Notes: a model not told the origin generated them from the letters alone. Counted from the first letter of the stretch, positions 9,459 to 20,967 are shown. The stretch is 64,000 nt of DNA from Burkholderiales bacterium (GCA_020851235.1 JADZDD010000020.1:49156-113155); one strand, 5' to 3'. Numbers and translations are program-made.

Positions 9459-10250
9459 ATGGCCGACGTGGGGCGCAGCACCGGCGAAGTGATCCTGAAG
9501 CTCGAGCGGATATCGCTCGCATTCGGAGGTGTCAAGGCGCTCACCGACATCAGCTTCGACGTCCGCGAGCACGAGATCCGGGCGATCATCGGCCCGAATG
9601 GCGCCGGAAAGAGCTCGATGCTCAACGTCATCAACGGCGTCTATCAGCCGCAACAGGGAACGATCACATTCCGGGGTCAGGTGCGCCGCGACATGGTTCC
9701 CCATCAGGCGGCCGCGCAAGGAATCGCGCGCACGTTCCAGAACATCGCGCTGTTCAAGGGCATGACGGTGCTCGACAACATCATGACCGGACGCAATCTC
9801 AAGATGCGGGCGACGATCATCGAGCAGGCGATTCATTTCGGTCGCGCGCGACGGGAAGAACTCGAGAACCGGCGCAAGGTCGAGGAGGTGATCGACTTTC
9901 TGGAGATCCAGCACATACGCAAGACGCCGGTCGGACGGCTGCCGTATGGTCTGCAAAAGCGCGTCGAACTCGCTCGCGCGCTCGCCGCCGAGCCGTCGAT
10001 GCTCCTCCTCGACGAACCGATGGCCGGGATGAATGTGGAGGAGAAGCAGGACATGTGCCGATTCGTCCTCGACGTCAATGAGCAGTACGGCACGACCATC
10101 GTGCTGATCGAGCATGACATGGGAGTCGTCATGGACATCTCCGACCGTGTGGTCGTGCTCGACTACGGCAAGAAGATCGGTGATGGCACTCCCGATGAGG
10201 TTCGCGCAGATCCTGTCGTGATCGATGCGTACCTGGGTGTCGCGCATTAG
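9459..10250 (+). CDS. ABC transporter ATP-binding protein, LivG type
   Basis: Walker A 'GPNGAGKSS', 'ARTFQNIALFKGMTVLDNIM', 'LLLDEPMAGMN'. Confidence 0.93.
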   Translation: MADVGRSTGEVILKLERISLAFGGVKALTDISFDVREHEIRAIIGPNGAGKSSMLNVINGVYQPQQGTITFRGQVRRDMVPHQAAAQGIARTFQNIALFKGMTVLDNIMTGRNLKMRATIIEQAIHFGRARREELENRRKVEEVIDFLEIQHIRKTPVGRLPYGLQKRVELARALAAEPSMLLLDEPMAGMNVEEKQDMCRFVLDVNEQYGTTIVLIEHDMGVVMDISDRVVVLDYGKKIGDGTPDEVRADPVVIDAYLGVAH

Positions 10251-10288
10251 GCGCGCGAGCGGCGGATGCTGGAGGATCGAGTCTCGAG

Positions 10289-11128
10289 ATGACAACCGTA
10301 GCTGCCACGCAGAGCCGCGCCAACCCGGTCCCCGACCTCATGGTCAACAACATCGAGGTGGTCTACGACCACGTGATCCTCGTCCTGAAGGGGGTATCGC
10401 TCGAGGTGGCCCCAGGGCGCATGGTGGCCCTGCTCGGCGCCAACGGCGCCGGCAAGAGCACGACGTTGAAGGCGATTTCAAACCTCCTCGGCGCCGAGCG
10501 CGGGGCGGTCACGAAGGGCACGATCGAGTACCGTGGTGCACGCGTCGATCGACTCGGCACCGATGATCTCGTGCGCATGGGCGTCTGCCAGGTGATGGAA
10601 GGAAGACACTGCTTTGCACACCTCACCGTCGAGGAGAACCTGCTGACGGGGGCATTCGCGCGCCGTGCCATGGGGAAGAGCCTCAAGGATGACCTCGACA
10701 AGGTCTATCACTACTTCCCTCGCCTCAAGCAAAGGCGCGGCAGCCAGGCCGGATACACCTCCGGCGGAGAGCAGCAGATGATCGCGGTGGGCCGCGCGCT
10801 GATGTCGGCGCCGTCCCTCGTCCTGTTGGATGAACCGTCGATGGGTCTTGCGCCGCAGGTGGTCGAAGAGATCTTCGAGATCGTCCGCGACCTCAACGCG
10901 AGGGAGCGCGTCTCGTTCCTGATCGCGGAGCAGAACACGATGACGGCGCTGCGCGTGTGCGACTACGGCTACATCCTGGAGAACGGCCGCGTCGTGATGG
11001 ACGGCAAGGCGAGCGAGCTCGCCGGCAATGAGGATGTCAAGGAGTTCTACCTCGGACTGTCGGCCGCGGGCCGCAGGTCATTTCGCGACGTCAAGCACTA
11101 TCGACGACGAAAGCGATGGCTCACCTGA
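10289..11128 (+). CDS. ABC transporter ATP-binding protein, LivF type
   Basis: Walker A 'GANGAGKST', signature 'SGGEQQMIAVGRALMSAP', 'LLDEPSMGLAP'. Confidence 0.93.
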   Translation: MTTVAATQSRANPVPDLMVNNIEVVYDHVILVLKGVSLEVAPGRMVALLGANGAGKSTTLKAISNLLGAERGAVTKGTIEYRGARVDRLGTDDLVRMGVCQVMEGRHCFAHLTVEENLLTGAFARRAMGKSLKDDLDKVYHYFPRLKQRRGSQAGYTSGGEQQMIAVGRALMSAPSLVLLDEPSMGLAPQVVEEIFEIVRDLNARERVSFLIAEQNTMTALRVCDYGYILENGRVVMDGKASELAGNEDVKEFYLGLSAAGRRSFRDVKHYRRRKRWLT

Positions 11129-11272
11129 TTCGAGCCGTCACGACCCGAAGCCGGGCGATACGGATTGCACCCCGTGCCTGTCCTCATCGGCGTTCGGTGT
11201 GCCAGGTCACACCCGGTGCGACCTCGCCGCACGGCACGTCGACTTGAATTCCAGAAAGCAAGAGTGCAGACC

Positions 11273-12517
11273 ATGCCAGAGTATCTCGATGCGCTGGAGA
11301 CGCGGGATCCGGAGATCAGGGAGCGCGAACAACTCGCGCGCCTTCCGTTGCAAATCGCACACGCCAAGGCGCGAGCGCCTGCGTACAGCCGACTGCTGGC
11401 CGACATCGATCCTGAAGCAATCACGAGCCGGTCGGCCCTCGCGGCAATTCCGGTCACGCGCAAGGCTGATCTCGCATCGCTGCAGAAAGTCGCCCCACCG
11501 TTCGGCGGGTACGCGGCGGTGCATTGGGGCGCGGCGGCACGCGTTTTCGCGTCACCCGGCCCGATCTTCGAGCCGGAGGGGCGCCAGGTCGACTATTGGC
11601 GGTTCGCCCGGAGCCTCTTCGCAGCGGGCTTTCGTGCCGGCGACCTCGTCCACAACTGCTTCTCCTATCACTTCACTCCTGCCGGGTCGATGTTCGAGGG
11701 GGGAGCCATCTCGTTGGGGTGCACGGTCTTTCCCGGAGGCGTCGGGCAAACGGAGCAACAGTTGCAGGCGATGATGCTGCTCGAACCCAGCGGCTACATC
11801 GGAACTCCGTCGTTCCTGAAGATCATCGTCGATCGCGCCGACGCGATGGGCGCCAGCCTGCGCCATCTGCGCAAGGCTCTCGTCTCGGGCGAGGCATTGC
11901 CGGCGCTCCTCGCGCAGGAGTTCCAGGATCGTGGGATCGATGTGTATCAAGCCTACGGCACGGCAGACATCGGCTCCATCGCGTACGAGACCGAGGCGCG
12001 CGCCGGGTTCGTGGTCGACGAAGGCATCCTTCTGGAGATCCTCCGTCCGGGAACGCCGGATCCCGTGGAACCCGGAGAGATTGGCGAGGTGGTCGTCACC
12101 ACACTCCACAACGAGGCGTACCCCCTGATTCGGTTCGGGACCGGGGATCTGTCGGTGATGCTCCCTGGTGGCAGTCCCTGTGGGCGCACCAACGTGCGCA
12201 TCAAGGGCTGGATGGGTCGCGCGGATCAGACGACCAAGGTGCGCGGCATGTTCGTCCATCCTGCGCAAGTCACGGCCATCGTCGGTCGCCATCCGCAGAT
12301 TCGGAGAGCGCGGCTGATCGTCGACAGCGAAGGGGGCCTCGATCGGATGTTGCTGCATGTCGAGGTCGCCGACTCCGATCACATCGACGTGGCGGCGGTC
12401 GCCGCGACGATTCGCGAGGTCACGAAGTTGCGCGGTGAAGTCGTCATCCGCGCCCTTGGCGAGTTGCCCGCCGACGGCAAGGCGATCGACGACATTCGCC
12501 AGTACGATCGACGCTAG
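11273..12517 (+). CDS. Phenylacetate-CoA ligase-like adenylate-forming enzyme
   Basis: PaaK-like 'YQAYGTADIGSIAYE', 'PLIRFGTGDLS', 'RIKGWMGRADQTTKVRGMFVHPAQV'. Confidence 0.88.
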   Translation: MPEYLDALETRDPEIREREQLARLPLQIAHAKARAPAYSRLLADIDPEAITSRSALAAIPVTRKADLASLQKVAPPFGGYAAVHWGAAARVFASPGPIFEPEGRQVDYWRFARSLFAAGFRAGDLVHNCFSYHFTPAGSMFEGGAISLGCTVFPGGVGQTEQQLQAMMLLEPSGYIGTPSFLKIIVDRADAMGASLRHLRKALVSGEALPALLAQEFQDRGIDVYQAYGTADIGSIAYETEARAGFVVDEGILLEILRPGTPDPVEPGEIGEVVVTTLHNEAYPLIRFGTGDLSVMLPGGSPCGRTNVRIKGWMGRADQTTKVRGMFVHPAQVTAIVGRHPQIRRARLIVDSEGGLDRMLLHVEVADSDHIDVAAVAATIREVTKLRGEVVIRALGELPADGKAIDDIRQYDRR

Positions 12518-12898
12518 GCACACCTTGAGGGTCAGCCGTGGCCACGCGCGCGGCAGGGAATGGGACGTCAGGCCCATCCCCTCTCGTCCCACTGATCTTC
12601 GATCCCCGGACGAGTGATCTCGGGTTGTGTCGCATACCGCGCGACGGGGTCATCGAGATGAGCCTGGTGGGCTCTCTCGCCACGGCCTTCCTCGTGGTCC
12701 CGTCGTCGCTCCAAGGTGTTTGCGCCGACCTGCCGGTCGATGTCCTGGTGGTTCTCCTGTGCGCGACGACCGTTTGTCGTGTCGTCGTTCACCACCCTCG
12801 CGTGCAGGCCGCCCTCCATCGCACGGGCATGCCCATGCCTCATCGCGGTGCTTGACCAGCACGGCAAGCGCCGGAATTTCGCGCGCTATGATCCAGCG

Positions 12899-13642
12899 AT
12901 GACACCCGCTCGCGAGCGACGGCGCGCGTCCTACGGCATCGACTCGCCGGGAACGCTCATCGGCCTCGGTACCGGTTCGCTCGTGGCACTCGGGGTGCTG
13001 ATCATCAACTGCGACGCAAGTGCAGGCTGGTGGATATCGGTGCCGTTCCTGCTGACGCCGGTCGTTGCGACGGCGAGCTTCCTGTACACGACCCTGCGCG
13101 GCAAGCGCGTGGTGTGGCTGCGCGAACTCGACCGGCTCGCGCTTCGCGGGGACGAGCGCGCGCTCGACCTGGGCTGCGGGCGCGGCCTCGTGCTCATCGC
13201 CCTTGCGCAGCGACTTCCCGAGGGCGAAGCGACGGGCGTCGATCGCTGGCGGATGGTCGACCAGTCCGGCAACGACGCCGGGGCGACACGGCGCAATGCG
13301 GCGGCCGAAGGTGTCGGCGGACGCATCGGGCTCGTCACTGCCGACATGCGCAATCTCCCGTTCGACGCCGGGTCCTTCGACGTGGTCGTGTCGAGCCTCG
13401 CCATCCACAACATCGACACCACGACAGGACGCCGTGCCGCGGTGACCGAGGCGTTTCGCGTGACGCGGCCCGGAGGCGAGATCCGCATCGCCGACTTCCG
13501 TCACTGCCGGGACTACGCGGCCGTGCTCGCCGAAGCGGGGGCTATCGCTGTCGTGACGCGCCCGCTGGGCTGGCGCTTCTGGTACGGCGGCCCGTTCTTC
13601 GCGACGACGATGGTTTGCGCCCGCAAGCGGGCGGGCCCGTGA
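12899..13642 (+). CDS. Class I SAM-dependent methyltransferase
   Basis: 'ALDLGCGRGLVLIAL', 'ADMRNLPFDAGSFDVVVSSLAIHNI'. Confidence 0.85.
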   Translation: MTPARERRRASYGIDSPGTLIGLGTGSLVALGVLIINCDASAGWWISVPFLLTPVVATASFLYTTLRGKRVVWLRELDRLALRGDERALDLGCGRGLVLIALAQRLPEGEATGVDRWRMVDQSGNDAGATRRNAAAEGVGGRIGLVTADMRNLPFDAGSFDVVVSSLAIHNIDTTTGRRAAVTEAFRVTRPGGEIRIADFRHCRDYAAVLAEAGAIAVVTRPLGWRFWYGGPFFATTMVCARKRAGP

Positions 13643-13729
13643 ATACACGTCCGCGAAGGCGACGATGGCACGACCACGACGTGCTTGCGTTCACGCCGGC
13701 CCGCCGGTGACCAACGCCTGACGGATGGC

Positions 13730-13806
<77 letters not shown>

Positions 13807-13937
13807 AATTCGTCATTTTGCCATCGTCGCGACCGTGGCGGCAACGCATCCGCCACGCGATCGGGGCGTCGCAACCATGACATCGCCGAGCGTGCCGTCG
13901 CCAACCCATGCCGCGACGGCCACGGATTGTCGCGAAC

Positions 13938-14255
13938 CTAACGGGCGAACTTGCGGATCACCGTCATCGCCTCTTCGATCGCGTCGTCGCCGTGGCCCGA
14001 CTTGACCGCGTGCTGCACGCAGCCGTGCAGGTGATGCTGCAACAGTTGCAGTGCCACGGCGTCGAGCGCCGCCTGCACCGCGGAGACCTGCGTCAGGACG
14101 TCGATGCAGTAGCGATCCTCGGCGATCATCTTGCCGATGCCGCGAACCTGCCCCTCGATGCGATTCACGCGCTTGACGAGTGTCGCGGCAGCGGGGCGCG
14201 GCGCGAGGGGATGCGCGGGCGTGTCCGCGGTCGCGGGTTCAGCCCGTGACGTCAT
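13938..14255 (-). CDS. csoR: CsoR/RcnR-family metal-sensing repressor
   Basis: '[38 protein letters not shown]', C/H/C ligands; overlaps the 3' end of the copZ-like gene. Confidence 0.9.
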   Translation of the reverse strand: MTSRAEPATADTPAHPLAPRPAAATLVKRVNRIEGQVRGIGKMIAEDRYCIDVLTQVSAVQAALDAVALQLLQHHLHGCVQHAVKSGHGDDAIEEAMTVIRKFAR

Positions 14256-14448
14256 AACCCGCATCCTCCACCGCGGTGCGCAGCGCCGGGACGCCGGTCT
14301 GCCCCGGGTCGTACGTCACCTGCGCCGTTCCCGGTTGCAGCGTCACCGTCACGTCGGCGACGCCGGGCACCGCCTTCAACACGCGCGTCACGCTCGCCAC
14401 ACAGCCGCCGCACGTCATTCCCTGCACCTTCATCGTGACCGATTCCAT
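14239..14448 (-). CDS. copZ: Heavy-metal-associated domain copper chaperone
   Basis: '[17 protein letters not shown]'. Confidence 0.93.
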   Translation of the reverse strand: MESVTMKVQGMTCGGCVASVTRVLKAVPGVADVTVTLQPGTAQVTYDPGQTGVPALRTAVEDAGYDVTG

Positions 14449-14476
14449 GATGATTTCCTTTCCTCGAAGTTCGGCG

Positions 14477-16699
14477 TCATGTCGGCGGACGCCAGCGCCT
14501 TAGCAGCAATGCATTGCTCACCACCGAGACCGAGCTCGCCGCCATCGCGGCGCCGGCGATCACCGGATTGAGCAGGCCGAATGCGGCGAGCGGAATGCCG
14601 AGCACGTTGTACGCGAAAGCGAAGAAGAGGTTCTGCTTGATCTTCACGAGCGTCGCGTGCGACAGGTCGATCGCGTCGACGACGGCGTTGAGGTCGTTGC
14701 GGATCAACGTGACGTCGGCCGCCTCGACGGCGATGTCCGCACCTGCGCCGATGGCGAAGCTCACATCGGAGGCGGCGAGTGCCGGCGCGTCGTTGACACC
14801 GTCGCCGACCATGCCGGTGACGACCCCGTCTTCCTTCAATGCACGAATCGCTGCCGCCTTGCCGTCGGGCAGCACGCCAGCGCGATAGTCGTCGATACCC
14901 ACGATGCGGGCGACGGCTTCCGCCGCTGCCGCGTTGTCACCGGTCAGCATCGTGACGCGGATTCCGGCGGCGTGGAGGCGACGCACGGCGTCGGCCGACG
15001 TCGCGCGCACCTCGTCGCGCAACGCGATCGCTCCGAGGACACGCCCGGCGCGAGCGACGCCGACGACCGTGGCGCCCTGCGCACGCAGGGCATCGACGAT
15101 CTCCGCCGGCAACGCCACGGCTTCGGCGCCCAGGAACTCGGGCGAGCCCAGGCAGGAGATGGCGGTGTCGTCGCCCACGATGCCGCGCACGCCACGGCCA
15201 CCCACGGCGACGAAGTCGCGCAACGGCTCGGGCGCGATCGATTCCGCCGCCGCGGTGGCCACGATCGCGCGCGCAAGCGGATGGGTTGCGCCATGCTCGA
15301 GGCTGGCCGCGGTCGCCAGCACCGCAGCGCGCGATACGCCGGCAACGGCGACGACGTCGAAGACCGCGGGCTTGCCTTCGGTGAGCGTCCCGGTCTTGTC
15401 GACGACGAGCGCCCGCAAGCGGCCTGCGAGTTCGAGCGCCGACGCATTGCGGATGAGGATGCCGGTCTGCGCGCCGCGCCCGGTGCCGACCATGATCGCG
15501 GTCGGCGTGGCGAGCCCGAGCGCGCAGGGGCACGCGATCACCAGCACGGCAACCGCATTGACGAGGGCGCCGGCGAGTTCACCGGTGACGGCCCACGTCG
15601 CCACGAGCGTGATGAGCGCGATGACCACCACCACCGGCACGAAGATCCCGGACACCCGATCGGCGAGCCGCTGGATCGGCGCCTTCGAGCCCTGCGCTTC
15701 GGCCACGAGGCGCACGATCCCGGCGAGCAGCGTCGCGCCGCCCACGCCGGTCGCCTCGCAGGTGAGCGCGCCGTCCTGATTGAGCGTGCCGGCATACACC
15801 TTGGCCCCGGCGACCTTGGCGATCAGTGCGGACTCGCCGGTCAGCATGCTCTCGTCCACGCTCGACGCGCCGTCGCGCACGATCCCGTCGACCGGAATGC
15901 GCTCGCCGGCACGGACCACGAAACGGTCACCAGCGACGACGGAGGCGAGCGGCACGTCGGTGACCGCGCCGTCGCGCAGCACGTGCGCGAGCGTCGGCTG
16001 CAGACGCAGCAACCCTTCGAGCGCAGCGGACGTGCCCGCCTTGGCGCGCGCCTCGAGGAGCTTGCCCAGGAGGACGAGCGTGATCACGGCGGCGCTCGCC
16101 TCGAAGTAGACGTGCTCGTGGTGCCAGCCGAAGAGCGTCACCACGACGCTCCACAGGTACGCCATCGTCGTGCCGAGCACGACCAGCACGTCCATGTTGG
16201 CGCCACCCCCACGCAGCGCGTGCCACGCGCCGATGTAGAAGCGCCGTCCGACCCAGAACTGGACGGGTGTGGCGAGCGCCCACTGCCAGGGCCGCGGGAT
16301 GAGATCCTCGTGTGCGCCGCCGAAGAGACTGCCGCTGACGAGCATCGGCACCATCTGCACGAGGAACGGCACGGTGAGGATCGCCGCGACGATGAACTCG
16401 CGGCGCAGCGCCGCGAGCTCGGCCGCCTTGCGCGCCTGGTCGGCGGCGCGGTCCTTGGCCGGATCGGTGCGCACCGCCGCGCCGTAACCGGCCTTGGCGA
16501 CCTGCGCGAGGAGCGTCTCGGTGCTGACCTTGGCCGGATCGAAGCCGACCGCGGCGGTCTCCGTCGCGAAATTCACCGCGGCCGTGACACCCGGCAACCG
16601 GTTGAGCGACTTTTCGATGCGAGCGGCACAGGCCGCACAGGTCATCCCCGTGAGGCCGAGCTCGATTCTTTCCGACGAAGGCGTGGCGATGGCGTCCAT
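14477..16699 (-). CDS. copA: Copper-translocating P1B-type ATPase
   Basis: HMA 'MTCAACAARIEKSL', 'ACPCALGLATP', 'DKTGTLTEGKP', 'MVGDGVNDAPALAASDV'. Confidence 0.96.
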   Translation of the reverse strand: MDAIATPSSERIELGLTGMTCAACAARIEKSLNRLPGVTAAVNFATETAAVGFDPAKVSTETLLAQVAKAGYGAAVRTDPAKDRAADQARKAAELAALRREFIVAAILTVPFLVQMVPMLVSGSLFGGAHEDLIPRPWQWALATPVQFWVGRRFYIGAWHALRGGGANMDVLVVLGTTMAYLWSVVVTLFGWHHEHVYFEASAAVITLVLLGKLLEARAKAGTSAALEGLLRLQPTLAHVLRDGAVTDVPLASVVAGDRFVVRAGERIPVDGIVRDGASSVDESMLTGESALIAKVAGAKVYAGTLNQDGALTCEATGVGGATLLAGIVRLVAEAQGSKAPIQRLADRVSGIFVPVVVVIALITLVATWAVTGELAGALVNAVAVLVIACPCALGLATPTAIMVGTGRGAQTGILIRNASALELAGRLRALVVDKTGTLTEGKPAVFDVVAVAGVSRAAVLATAASLEHGATHPLARAIVATAAAESIAPEPLRDFVAVGGRGVRGIVGDDTAISCLGSPEFLGAEAVALPAEIVDALRAQGATVVGVARAGRVLGAIALRDEVRATSADAVRRLHAAGIRVTMLTGDNAAAAEAVARIVGIDDYRAGVLPDGKAAAIRALKEDGVVTGMVGDGVNDAPALAASDVSFAIGAGADIAVEAADVTLIRNDLNAVVDAIDLSHATLVKIKQNLFFAFAYNVLGIPLAAFGLLNPVIAGAAMAASSVSVVSNALLLRRWRPPT

Positions 16700-16703
16700 G
16701 GCT

Positions 16704-16732
16704 GCAATATATACCCCACCTGGGTATATTGC
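16704..16732. promoter_or_regulatory. CsoR-type operator upstream of copA
   Basis: GCAATATATACCCCACCTGGGTATATTGC; core ATACCC-N5-GGGTAT at 16711-16727. Confidence 0.75.
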
Positions 16733-16782
16733 AACCCCCGCCGCCGCTACGGCCCGGCAAGCCCCCCGAAGGGGGCTCGCGA

Positions 16783-17604
16783 TTACGGCCCGGTGTACGC
16801 CGCCGCGAACGTCGCCGTCTGGTTGCAGCCCCCCGCCGTCACCGCGTCCCAGCGACCCTCGACACCGAGGCTCGTGCGCTTGATCTGGCTCGCGACCGCC
16901 GGCAACTGCGTCGGCGGCGTGGTCACCGCGAGCGTCGCCGCGGGAATGCTGTAGAGGCTTCCCTGCTGGACGGTCGCGCCGGCGAGCGTGGTCTGCACGG
17001 TGATACCGCTGTACACGATGTCGAACACGAACTGCAGCGAAGCATTCGGGACCTGCGCGACGGTGATGGTCGCCGGCACGCTCAGCGTGCCGTTACCGGC
17101 GGGATCCTTGCAGTTCACCTGCGTCACGGTGAGCCCGCCGTAGTATTTCCCGACGAGCGAGATCGGGGTGAGCGTCTGCCGCGTGATGGACTTGCTGACG
17201 TTCACGCCGTTGATGCTGTACGTGAGCGTGCCATCCGCCGGCGAGGTCGGCGTGAACGTGGCGGTGCCGACCGGCGTGACGGTGACGTCGGCCGGATTCC
17301 ACGGCGCGCCGAAGTACGTCCCGCTCGTGAGATAGACCGACCCGGTGAAGGCGCCGGCGTCGTTGCGAACGAGGTTCGCCGTCACCCATGTCGGCTGCTT
17401 CGTCGTGCCGTAGATGAAGAAGGTCGCGAACATGAACTGGTCCGACTGCACGAGATTGACACCCCACCCGCTCTCCGCCGGGATCCACCAGATGTCGGTG
17501 TAATCGGTAGCGGCGGCCGCCGGCCGCACGACGGCGACGCCGAGCGCAAATCCAAGCGCCAAGGTCAGGAACAACGATCGGATCGGACGGGTCGTGGCGT
17601 TCAT
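16783..17604 (-). CDS. Secreted protein of unknown function with WWxPxExGWG-type motif
   Basis: Signal peptide 'SLFLTLALGFALGVAVVRPAAA'; 'DIWWIPAESGWGVNLVQSDQFMFATFFIYGTTKQPTW'. Confidence 0.8.
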   Translation of the reverse strand: MNATTRPIRSLFLTLALGFALGVAVVRPAAAATDYTDIWWIPAESGWGVNLVQSDQFMFATFFIYGTTKQPTWVTANLVRNDAGAFTGSVYLTSGTYFGAPWNPADVTVTPVGTATFTPTSPADGTLTYSINGVNVSKSITRQTLTPISLVGKYYGGLTVTQVNCKDPAGNGTLSVPATITVAQVPNASLQFVFDIVYSGITVQTTLAGATVQQGSLYSIPAATLAVTTPPTQLPAVASQIKRTSLGVEGRWDAVTAGGCNQTATFAAAYTGP

Positions 17605-17663
17605 CGGTGGACTCGCGTGGGCAGGAAGAGCGGGCATTCTACGTCCGCACCGTGCCCCGCGCG

Positions 17664-19160
<1,497 letters not shown>

Positions 19161-19229
19161 GATGGATGAAGGTTCGAAGGAATCGTGCGCCGCGGCACGC
19201 AGGAAGGGTCGACCGGAGCGCGCGCGGCG

Positions 19230-20334
19230 CTACACGCCCTGCTTGAGGCTCGCCTCGATGAACGGATCGAGGTCGCCGTCGAGCACGCGCTGCGTGTCGC
19301 CGACCTCGTAGTTGGTGCGCAGGTCCTTGATGCGCGACTGGTCGAGCACGTAGCTCCTGATCTGGTGGCCCCAGCCGATGTCGGTCTTGCTGTCCTCGAG
19401 CTTCTGCTGCGCCTCCCGGCGCTTGCGCATCTCGAGTTCGTAGAGCTTCGACTTCAGCATCTGCATCGCCTCGGCGCGGTTGCGATGCTGCGAGCGGTCG
19501 TTCTGGCACTGCACCACGATGTCGGTGGGCAGGTGCGTGATGCGCACGGCGGAGTCGGTCTTGTTGATGTGCTGGCCGCCGGCTCCCGACGCCCGAAACG
19601 TGTCGATGCGCAGATCCGCCGGATTGATCTCGATCTCGACCGAGTCGTCGACTTCGGGATAGACGAAGACGCTGGCGAACGACGTGTGCCGCCGGGCGTT
19701 GGAGTCGAACGGGCTCTTGCGCACGAGACGATGCACGCCGACCTCGGTGCGCAGATAGCCGTAGGCATAGTCGCCCTCGACCTTGATCGACGCGCTCTTG
19801 ATGCCCGCGACGTCGCCCGGCGACTCTTCGAGGAGCTCGGTCCGGTAGCCCTTGTGTTCGCAGTACTTGAGGTACATGCGCAGCAGCATCGCGGCCCAGT
19901 CCTGCGCTTCGGTGCCGCCGCTGCCCGCCTGGATGTCGATGAAGCAGTTGGCCGGATCCATCGGATCGGCGAACATTCGCCGAAACTCGAGATCGCCGAC
20001 GATGCCGGCCAGGCGCGCAGCATCCTCCTCCACCGCCCGCATGGTCGCCTCGTCGGCTTCACTGCGCGCGAGCTCGAAGAGCTCGCGGCTGTCGGCGAGC
20101 TCGGCCTTGAGCTCGGTCAGGGTGCCGACGATGCCGTCGAGCTCCTTCTTCTCCTTGCCCAGAGCCTGGGCCCGCTCCGGATCGTCCCAGACCCCGGAAT
20201 CCTCGAGCTCGCGGTTGACGACGGCGAGCCGTTCGGCCTTGACCTCGAAGTCAAAGATACCTCCGCAGCCCGTCGGCCCTCTGTGCGAGGTCGTCGAGCG
20301 TGTGGGCGATGGCATTGATCTGGTCGGCTTCCAT
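19230..20334 (-). CDS. prfB: Peptide chain release factor 2 (programmed +1 frameshift)
   Basis: Zero frame [30 protein letters not shown] then +1 frame DFEVKAERL...; GGQ and SPF motifs. Confidence 0.97.
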
Positions 20335-20433
20335 GGTCGGGTTCCCGCACTTCCTCACGTCGAATCAAGGAATTATACGTGACGGCGGATGCGGACGGCC
20401 GGGCGCGCACCGCGGGCCGCTATCATCGCGCGC

Positions 20434-20925
20434 ATGGAAGCGTGGCTCGGCGCGCTGCTCGATGCACTCGCGCTGCCCAAGTTCGGGCTGTCGACGGTGT
20501 TCGTCGTGGCGTTCGTCTCGGCGACGCTCCTTCCTCTCGGTTCGGAGCCCGCGGTCTTCGGCCTGGTCAAGCTCAATCCGGCCCTCTTCTGGCCGGCGAT
20601 CGTCGTCGCCACCGCCGGCAACACGCTGGGGGGTGCGCTGAGCTACGCGATGGGCTACGGCGCCGAGCGCGCGTACGTGCATCTCGTGCGAAAGGATCGC
20701 ACGACGATGCACGCGCACGCGCTGCGCTGGCTCGAGCGCTTCGGTCCCAAGGCTTGCCTCCTCTCCTGGCTACCTCTGGTCGGGGATCCGCTGTGCGCCG
20801 TCGCGGGGTGGCTGCACCTGTCGTTCTGGCCCTGCGTCGCGTACATGGCGATCGGCAAGTTCGCACGCTATGCCGTCATGACGAGCGCGCTCCTCTGGTT
20901 CTTCCCGGGCATGCTCGCGCGCTGA
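20434..20925 (+). CDS. YqaA-like / SNARE-associated (DedA-like) membrane protein
   Basis: Hydrophobic segments, 'NTLGGALSYAMGYG', 'LSWLPLVGDPLCAVAGWL'. Confidence 0.82.
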   Translation: MEAWLGALLDALALPKFGLSTVFVVAFVSATLLPLGSEPAVFGLVKLNPALFWPAIVVATAGNTLGGALSYAMGYGAERAYVHLVRKDRTTMHAHALRWLERFGPKACLLSWLPLVGDPLCAVAGWLHLSFWPCVAYMAIGKFARYAVMTSALLWFFPGMLAR

Positions 20926-20967
20926 GCGGGTCGGGCGTGCCACAATAGCGCGAGGAGGTTGTCCGCA

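Noticed and set aside
12538-12855. Possible small membrane-protein ORF between the PaaK-like gene and the methyltransferase
   Set aside because: No recognisable domain or ribosome-binding site, and competing ORFs exist in other frames; cannot be supported.
14657-16954. 765-aa plus-strand ORF opposite copA
   Set aside because: Shadow ORF from GC-rich codon bias; Arg/Asp/His-rich nonsense composition and no recognisable domain, while the minus strand encodes a complete P-type ATPase.
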